Below are positions 59,387 to 64,000 of a stretch of DNA of 64,000 bases, one piece after another; position 1 is the first letter of the stretch, and every line of letters starts with the position of its first letter. Source of the DNA: Cronobacter sakazakii (lineage in GTDB: Bacteria; Pseudomonadota; Gammaproteobacteria; Enterobacterales; Enterobacteriaceae); the NCBI RefSeq assembly GCF_000982825.1, contig NZ_CP011047.1, positions 2,666,001-2,730,000 of the forward strand, written 5' to 3'. The position numbers and the translations under genes were made by a program. Below the pieces are notes generated by a model. It made no database searches, was not told where the DNA came from, and saw only the letters and a program-made list of their open reading frames with translations.

Positions 59387-59989
59387 TCAGTTAAAAAATC
59401 CCATCCAGGCGCAGGCGAACAGCCACAGCGCCATCAGCCGCTGAAAGCGCACCAGCGCTTTGTCGCTGCGAAATACCCGCTGCACGCCGCTGCCAAGCCA
59501 GGCCCAGGCGGCGAGGCACAGCAGCGAAATCACAAGAAAGCCCAGCGCCTGAAACGAAAGTATGGTGAGCGCGCGGCCGCTGTGCGGCGCGAAGACCGTC
59601 ACGACCGCCATCGCCATCATCCAGGTTTTCGGGTTAATCAGCTGTAATGCCGCCGCCGCGCCGGCGCCAAACGGTTTGCTCGCCTCGCCCGAGAGCGAGA
59701 CCGCGGGTGAACGGAACAGCTGCCAGCTCATCCACGTCAGCCACAGCGCGCCAGCAAGTGCCATCAGACGCGCAAGCCAGGGGGCGTGGCGCAGCGCTTC
59801 ACCCGGCCCGACGCCGCACATCAGCACAATAGCGCTGGAGGCCAGGCACGCGCCGACAACCGCGGGCAGCGTCGCGCGGGTGCCGTAACGCTGGCTGTTG
59901 GAGAGAATCAAAATGTTGGTCGGCCCCGGCGTAATCGAGGCCACAAAAGCGAAGAATAAAAAGGGCAGTTGTTGTGTAAGCAGGCTCAT
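59387..59989 (-). CDS. LysE/RhtB family exporter
   Basis: This 200-residue membrane protein has about six helices. The N-terminal ASITPGPTNILILSNSQRYG and the INPKTWMMAMAVVTVF segment are family signatures. Members export amino acids such as homoserine, threonine or cysteine; the substrate is not evident. It is followed upstream by an AraC-type regulator on the same strand, 37 bases away. Confidence 0.88.
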   Translation of the reverse strand: MSLLTQQLPFLFFAFVASITPGPTNILILSNSQRYGTRATLPAVVGACLASSAIVLMCGVGPGEALRHAPWLARLMALAGALWLTWMSWQLFRSPAVSLSGEASKPFGAGAAAALQLINPKTWMMAMAVVTVFAPHSGRALTILSFQALGFLVISLLCLAAWAWLGSGVQRVFRSDKALVRFQRLMALWLFACAWMGFFN

Positions 59990-60026
59990 AGCATCTCCCG
60001 TTGTCTGAGCCTTTATCCTGCGTGAC

Positions 60027-60869
60027 TCAGGCGCTGGCGTCTGGAAGATTCGTGCAGAGTTTGCGGTAGTGGGCGGGCGATAGCCGATAGGCGCGCTGGA
60101 ACCAGCGCCCCAGATGGCTTTGATCGGCGAAACCGAGCGCCGCCGCCACGTCCACCGGCGTCATGCCGCGCGCAAGCATCGCTCTGGCGCGGGCGAGGCG
60201 CAGTTGCACCAGCCAGGCGTGGGGTGCCATACCAAAGGCGTGCTTGAACGTGCGCGACAGCGTAAAGCGGTCGGTGCCGAGCGCCTGTGCCAGTTCCGCC
60301 AGCCCGATATTCTCACCGAGATGCGCATACAGATAATCACGGGCGCGCAGCGCCATCTGCGCGTCGCGAATTTCACCTGGCAGCCGTTTGCGCCACTGGC
60401 ACTGGTGCGTGAGCTGGCTTAACAGGTTATCCATCACGCCCTGCTGCACAATGCGCATTTCATCGTGATGCAGCGCGGTGAATGTCGAGGCAATCGCCTG
60501 TACCAGCGCGGGCTCACGGGCGATGGTGCGGGCGAAGTGTAGCTCGTAGCTGTCCGGCACGGTGGCGTAGAGCCCGCCGAGCGTTTCCCGCAGCCAGCGT
60601 TCATCGAGATAAAACGTGAGATAGGTAAAGCCGCCCGCCAGCGGCGCGTCGCCGTCATGGGTTTCTCCGGGCTCCAGCAGAAACGCCGCACCCGGCGTGC
60701 TCTGGTGACGCTCACGGCGACAGTGAAACTGCTGGGTACCGGCGAGCGTCATGCCCACCAGATAGCTGTCGTGCCAGTGCGGATCGTAAGCGTGGCCTTC
60801 AAAATGGGCGCGGATGGTTTCGATGCCGGTGTCAGCGTGCTGACGTAATTCAATCCAGTCTTTAGCCAT
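60027..60869 (-). CDS. AraC family transcriptional regulator
   Basis: This 280-residue protein has an N-terminal cupin-type effector domain (PHWHDSYLVGMTLAGTQQF) and two C-terminal helix-turn-helix motifs (LAELAQALGTDRFTLSRTFK and VDVAAALGFADQSHLGRWFQRAYRLSP). The start at 60869 (MAKDW) has CAGGAGA upstream; an earlier ATG at 60899 does not. It probably controls the LysE exporter, with which it forms a common enterobacterial pair. Confidence 0.9.
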   Translation of the reverse strand: MAKDWIELRQHADTGIETIRAHFEGHAYDPHWHDSYLVGMTLAGTQQFHCRRERHQSTPGAAFLLEPGETHDGDAPLAGGFTYLTFYLDERWLRETLGGLYATVPDSYELHFARTIAREPALVQAIASTFTALHHDEMRIVQQGVMDNLLSQLTHQCQWRKRLPGEIRDAQMALRARDYLYAHLGENIGLAELAQALGTDRFTLSRTFKHAFGMAPHAWLVQLRLARARAMLARGMTPVDVAAALGFADQSHLGRWFQRAYRLSPAHYRKLCTNLPDASA

Positions 60870-60967
60870 AGCGTCTCCTGTGAAAGGAAACTCTAGCATA
60901 ACGAGTCTTTAACAAAAGTCTGGAAGATTTGTGCAGGCGGTCCGCAGACCGCCCTGTTTGAGACGCA

Positions 60968-62311
60968 TCAGAAGAAGAGTTGCACCAGCAGATAGCTGGC
61001 AGCGCAGGCGCAGCTGACGCCAATCAGCCCCGGCAGGATAAAGCTGTGGTTTAAGATGAATTTGCCGATGCGCGTGGTGCCGGAGCGGTCAAAACCGATG
61101 CACGCGAGGTCGCTTGGGTAGGTCGGCAGTACGAAATAGCCGTAAGAGGCCGGGAAAAATGCCACCAGCATTTTCGGCTCGACGCCCAGCATCAGCCCCA
61201 TTGGCGCGACGGCGGTCAGCGCCGCCGCCTGGCTGTTCACCAGTTTAGAAACCAGAAACAGCACGATCGCGTAGGTCCAGGGGTGGCTTTTCACCACGCC
61301 TTCCAGCGCCAGTTTCAGCTCGTTTAAATGCGCCTGGAAAAAGGTGTCGCTCATCCACGCCACACCAAACACCGAGAAAATCGCCACCATCCCGGCTTTA
61401 AACACCGCACCGCTGGAAATGGACGCCGCGTTCACTTTGCAGACGACGAGCATCACCGCGCCTGCAATCAGCATCATCATCTGAATAACCAGATTCATGG
61501 AGAGCGGGGCGATATTGCCTTTCACCTCAAATGCCGGACGCAGCGCGGCGATCGCGCCGAGCAGCACCACCAGCGCAATGGCGGCGAAGAAAATCCAGGT
61601 GGACCACCAGGCGTGTTTGTCAAAGCGCTGATTCATCAGCGTTTCGCTGCCGCCATAGAGGTATTCACGCTGTTTCGGATCGCGCAGACGCGCCTGGAAC
61701 GCCTCGTCGTCTTTTAAATCTTTACCGCGCCGCAGGCTCCAGAGCGCGGCGACCAGTACGCCGAAGAGCGATGCCGGTACGGAAACCGCGAGAATTTCCA
61801 GAATGCTCCATGCCTCGCCGATGCCGTGCTGCGCGCCGAGAATCGACACCAGTGATACCACGGCGACCGACACCGGCGAGGCGGTGATCGCCATTTGTGA
61901 GGCGACGGACGCCACGGCCATCGGGCGTTCAGGGCGTATGTCTTTCTTCAGCGCGATGTCGGCAATAATCGGGAACATGGTGTAGACCACATGCCCTGTG
62001 CCGCATAAAAACGTCAGCGTCCAGGTGGTGAGCGGTGCCAGCAGCGTGATGTGCTGTGGGTGACGGCGCAGCAGGCGTTCTGCGAACTGCATCATCACGT
62101 TCAGGCCGCCCGCGGTTTGCAGCGTGGCGGCGCAGCCTATCACCGCAAGGATGGTCAGCATCACGTCCACCGGCGGCTTGCCCGGTTCCAGCCCAAAGAT
62201 AAAGGTTAAGAGAAACAGTCCGATGCCGCTGATGAGGCCAAGCCCCATCCCGCCGAGGCGGGTGCCTGCCAGCAAACACAAAATAATGACGATAAATTCG
62301 AGAGTAATCAT
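60968..62311 (-). CDS. Anaerobic C4-dicarboxylate transporter, DcuB-like
   Basis: This is a 447-residue polytopic carrier of the DcuA/DcuB family. Signatures include PGKPPVDVMLTILAVIG, LCGTGHVVYTMFPIIADIA, ASPVSVAVVSLVSILG and LPTYPSDLACIGFDRSGTT. CGTGHVVYT is the DcuB rather than the DcuA form. It would exchange fumarate, malate, aspartate and succinate. The start at 62311 has AGGAG 6 bases upstream. It differs enough from E. coli DcuB to be a separate paralogue, so no symbol is given. Confidence 0.88.
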   Translation of the reverse strand: MITLEFIVIILCLLAGTRLGGMGLGLISGIGLFLLTFIFGLEPGKPPVDVMLTILAVIGCAATLQTAGGLNVMMQFAERLLRRHPQHITLLAPLTTWTLTFLCGTGHVVYTMFPIIADIALKKDIRPERPMAVASVASQMAITASPVSVAVVSLVSILGAQHGIGEAWSILEILAVSVPASLFGVLVAALWSLRRGKDLKDDEAFQARLRDPKQREYLYGGSETLMNQRFDKHAWWSTWIFFAAIALVVLLGAIAALRPAFEVKGNIAPLSMNLVIQMMMLIAGAVMLVVCKVNAASISSGAVFKAGMVAIFSVFGVAWMSDTFFQAHLNELKLALEGVVKSHPWTYAIVLFLVSKLVNSQAAALTAVAPMGLMLGVEPKMLVAFFPASYGYFVLPTYPSDLACIGFDRSGTTRIGKFILNHSFILPGLIGVSCACAASYLLVQLFF

Positions 62312-62511
62312 AAGGCTCCTGCCACGTAACATGCGTTGAATCGCAGAAGCATTACAGAATGCAGGGTTAATCAACGGGAGCCAGATCGTATTTATAAAAA
62401 CCTAACAAAAACAATACATTGTTAACATGGCGATAACGTTGAGCGAAAAGAAAGGGAAGGAAAAACGAAGGAAAACATTAGCGCCCTCAGGTGAGGGCGC
62501 GGGGATCAAAA

Positions 62512-63012
62512 TCAGGGGGTCTGTTCCATCATGACAAGCAGACGCTGGTCCGCTTCTTCGGCACACAAGCCAGCCTGACGGGCCTGAGTGAGTTCGTTAA
62601 GAATGGTCGCGAGCAGCGCTTCGTCCTGGCGCAGCTCCTGTTCAAACTCGCCAAGCATGGCGAGCATCGCGTCATCACGCGCCGCCTGCGCTTCGCTCAT
62701 CAGACGCGCCAGCGCGGCATGGCGTCCGCCAAGCTCATCCTGCATCTGGTGGAAAATCGCTTCCAGGCTTGAGCAGTCAGGTTTCACCGATTTCAGCGCG
62801 CCGACCACCGGATTCGCGCCGGTCTGTTTAAGGTAATCGAATAATCGCATCATCTGGGTTACGTTGTGCTGCGCCTGCTGGCGCAGTACCGTCGCGCTGC
62901 CGTTCAGGCTCTGCTGCGCGCACCAGTCGCTGTAATAGAGGCACAGGTTGGATGCGTAAAATTCCTGATTCATTTGTGCATTGAGTTTCTGCACCACGCC
63001 GAGGGGAGCCAT
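62512..63012 (-). CDS. ftnB: Ferritin-like protein FtnB
   Basis: This 166-residue protein has a ferritin fold like E. coli FtnB (QMNQEFYASNLCLYYSDWC, QAQHNVTQMMRLFDYLKQTG). Ferroxidase positions equivalent to Glu50 and His53 of FtnA are Asn50 and Gln53, as in E. coli FtnB, so iron oxidation is altered. In Salmonella FtnB supports repair of oxidised iron-sulfur clusters and virulence. It follows the synteny of E. coli ftnB-yecJ-azuC. Confidence 0.92.
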   Translation of the reverse strand: MAPLGVVQKLNAQMNQEFYASNLCLYYSDWCAQQSLNGSATVLRQQAQHNVTQMMRLFDYLKQTGANPVVGALKSVKPDCSSLEAIFHQMQDELGGRHAALARLMSEAQAARDDAMLAMLGEFEQELRQDEALLATILNELTQARQAGLCAEEADQRLLVMMEQTP

Positions 63013-63478
63013 ATAAATATCCTTATTGACAGGGTTAAGGGGAACGGTCGTTGACCGCGACGCGTGTACGCTTGCCCGTCAGGTCCTGGCGGGTGGCCAC
63101 GTGTCAGCCGTTATAAAACGTAAGCATCATCGCTCCCTGATGTATTAAGCCTGGTATAACTGTGGCTATTTGCCAGTCCAACCGATTCTTTCTTAAAACG
63201 TGACGCAGCGCTGGAATGCTTCCGGGGCGACCTTCGTTGTCGGTACGCCCGACGCAGCGGATACGTTTTATTCTCGTTTAAGCAAAAAGAAATGAAAAAG
63301 CGCGTTGTTGCTGACGACAGGGGGTGAGGGAAGCGCATTATGCCTGTCGATATATTATGGTGGCTAAACATTACGATGAACCGCGGCGCGCGAACACGCC
63401 CCTCACATCGATTCCCCTGGTAAAGCGGCATGGCGCGGCGGGCTATACTTACGCTTTGTTCGCGACAAGGAGGAGAGT
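63013..63478. other. Intergenic region between ftnB and the cupin gene
   Basis: These 466 bases hold the ftnB upstream region and a TATACT -10-like box at 63444-63449 before the cupin gene. No believable ORF or repeat was recognised. Confidence 0.5.
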
Positions 63479-63985
63479 ATGACTAACGCGTGTGAAACGC
63501 TGTATCTGCCCGAGCCTTACGGCGGCGTGCCGAATAACGTGCTGCCAGTGTTGCTTTATCGCCATGTGTTGCCTGACGACGCCGACGACGCGGCGGTCTG
63601 GTTTGAACAGCGCTTCGGGCAGCATCAATGGCCGGCACGCTGGCGCTACCCGGTTTTCACTTACACCCACTTTCATACCAACACGCATGAAGTGCTCGGT
63701 ATCTATGCGGGCGAGGCGCAGATCCAGTTAGGCGGTGAAGCGGGGCCCGTTGTCACGCTTCGCACCGGCGACGCGGTGCTGATCCCGGCAGGTGTCGGGC
63801 ATAAGCAAATCGACGCCAGCGCCGATTTCATGGCGGTGGGCGCGTACCCGGAAGGGCTGTCGCCCGATAAATTCCTGGATGAACCCGCGCAACTGGCGCA
63901 AACGCGTAAAAATGTGGCGCAAGTGGCAACGCCCGGGCGCGATCCGCTCTATGGCACAGAAGGCGGTCTTGTCACCCTCTGGTAA
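63479..63985 (+). CDS. Cupin-domain protein (YjlB-like)
   Basis: This 168-residue single-cupin protein has the metal-binding motif 1 as YTHFHTNTHEVLGIYAGEA (about residues 61-79) and motif 2 within GDAVLIPAGVGHKQI. This resembles the YjlB group of unknown function. AAGGAGGAG is an excellent ribosome site 4 bases before the ATG. It is the last gene in the window. Confidence 0.87.
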   Translation: MTNACETLYLPEPYGGVPNNVLPVLLYRHVLPDDADDAAVWFEQRFGQHQWPARWRYPVFTYTHFHTNTHEVLGIYAGEAQIQLGGEAGPVVTLRTGDAVLIPAGVGHKQIDASADFMAVGAYPEGLSPDKFLDEPAQLAQTRKNVAQVATPGRDPLYGTEGGLVTLW

Positions 63986-64000
63986 CGGTCAGGGATTCTC

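Overview
The window looks like the flagellar chromosomal region of an enterobacterium. Gene order and protein similarity are close to the E. coli/Salmonella stretch dgcQ-yedP-yodD-dsrB-rcsA-fliR...fliE, yedKFED-fliTSDC-fliAZ-tcyJ-dcyD-tcyLN-sdiA-yecF-uvrY-uvrC-pgsA-tRNAs-tyrP-ftnA-yecR-azuC-yecJ-ftnB. The high GC, the short 278-residue flagellin and the accessory genes suggest Cronobacter or a near relative. The genus is an inference, not something proved by the sequence.

Layout. 1-2.6 kb: end of a diguanylate cyclase, yedP, the small RNA DsrA, yodD, dsrB and the capsule regulator rcsA. 2.9-14.2 kb: the flagellar export, motor and hook-length operons (fliFGHIJK and fliLMNOPQR, all minus) and divergent fliE. 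14.2-21.6 kb: an accessory zone built into a decayed umuDC locus. The umuD 3' half and umuC 5' end lie beside fliE; a umuC 3' fragment lies 4.5 kb further on and a second fragment 2.3 kb beyond that. Between them are a WYL regulator, an intact IS1 with an 8-bp target duplication, an SDR oxidoreductase, a GNAT-like protein, a DUF2251-like protein and a divergent XRE regulator/NAD-binding reductase pair. 21.8-26.2 kb: a DUF4142 periplasmic protein, a divergent MFS pump/LysR pair, a methyltransferase and very small ORFs. 26.3-29.1 kb: yedK, yedF, yedE, yedD.

29.4-42.6 kb is the late flagellar region: fliT, fliS, fliD, fliC, then a flagellin-modification island, then fliA and fliZ. The island (33.1-41.1 kb) encodes a glycosyltransferase, a 1117-residue fusion of SAM methyltransferase, TPRs and an O-GlcNAc-transferase-type GT41 domain, a sugar aminotransferase, a NeuD/VioB-type acyltransferase and a LuxC-type acyl-CoA reductase broken by two in-frame stops. 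The likely joint role is to make an amino-dideoxy sugar, acylate it, and attach it (possibly methylated) to flagellin. Sigma-28 promoters are readable in front of fliD, fliC and a chemoreceptor gene, and a sigma-28 -10 box precedes fliA.

42.6-51.3 kb: cystine uptake and D-cysteine desulfhydrase, sdiA, yecF, uvrY-uvrC, pgsA and a Gly-Cys-Leu tRNA cluster. 51.8-64 kb: a GNAT enzyme, tyrP, two ferritins, yecR, a chemoreceptor lacking a sensor domain, an RpiB-type isomerase, a DHA2 exporter, azuC, yecJ, a LysE exporter, an AraC regulator, a DcuB-like carrier and a cupin. Two intergenic stretches (about 47.40-47.58 and 51.56-51.75 kb) carry hairpins and terminators without ORFs and may be unannotated small RNAs.
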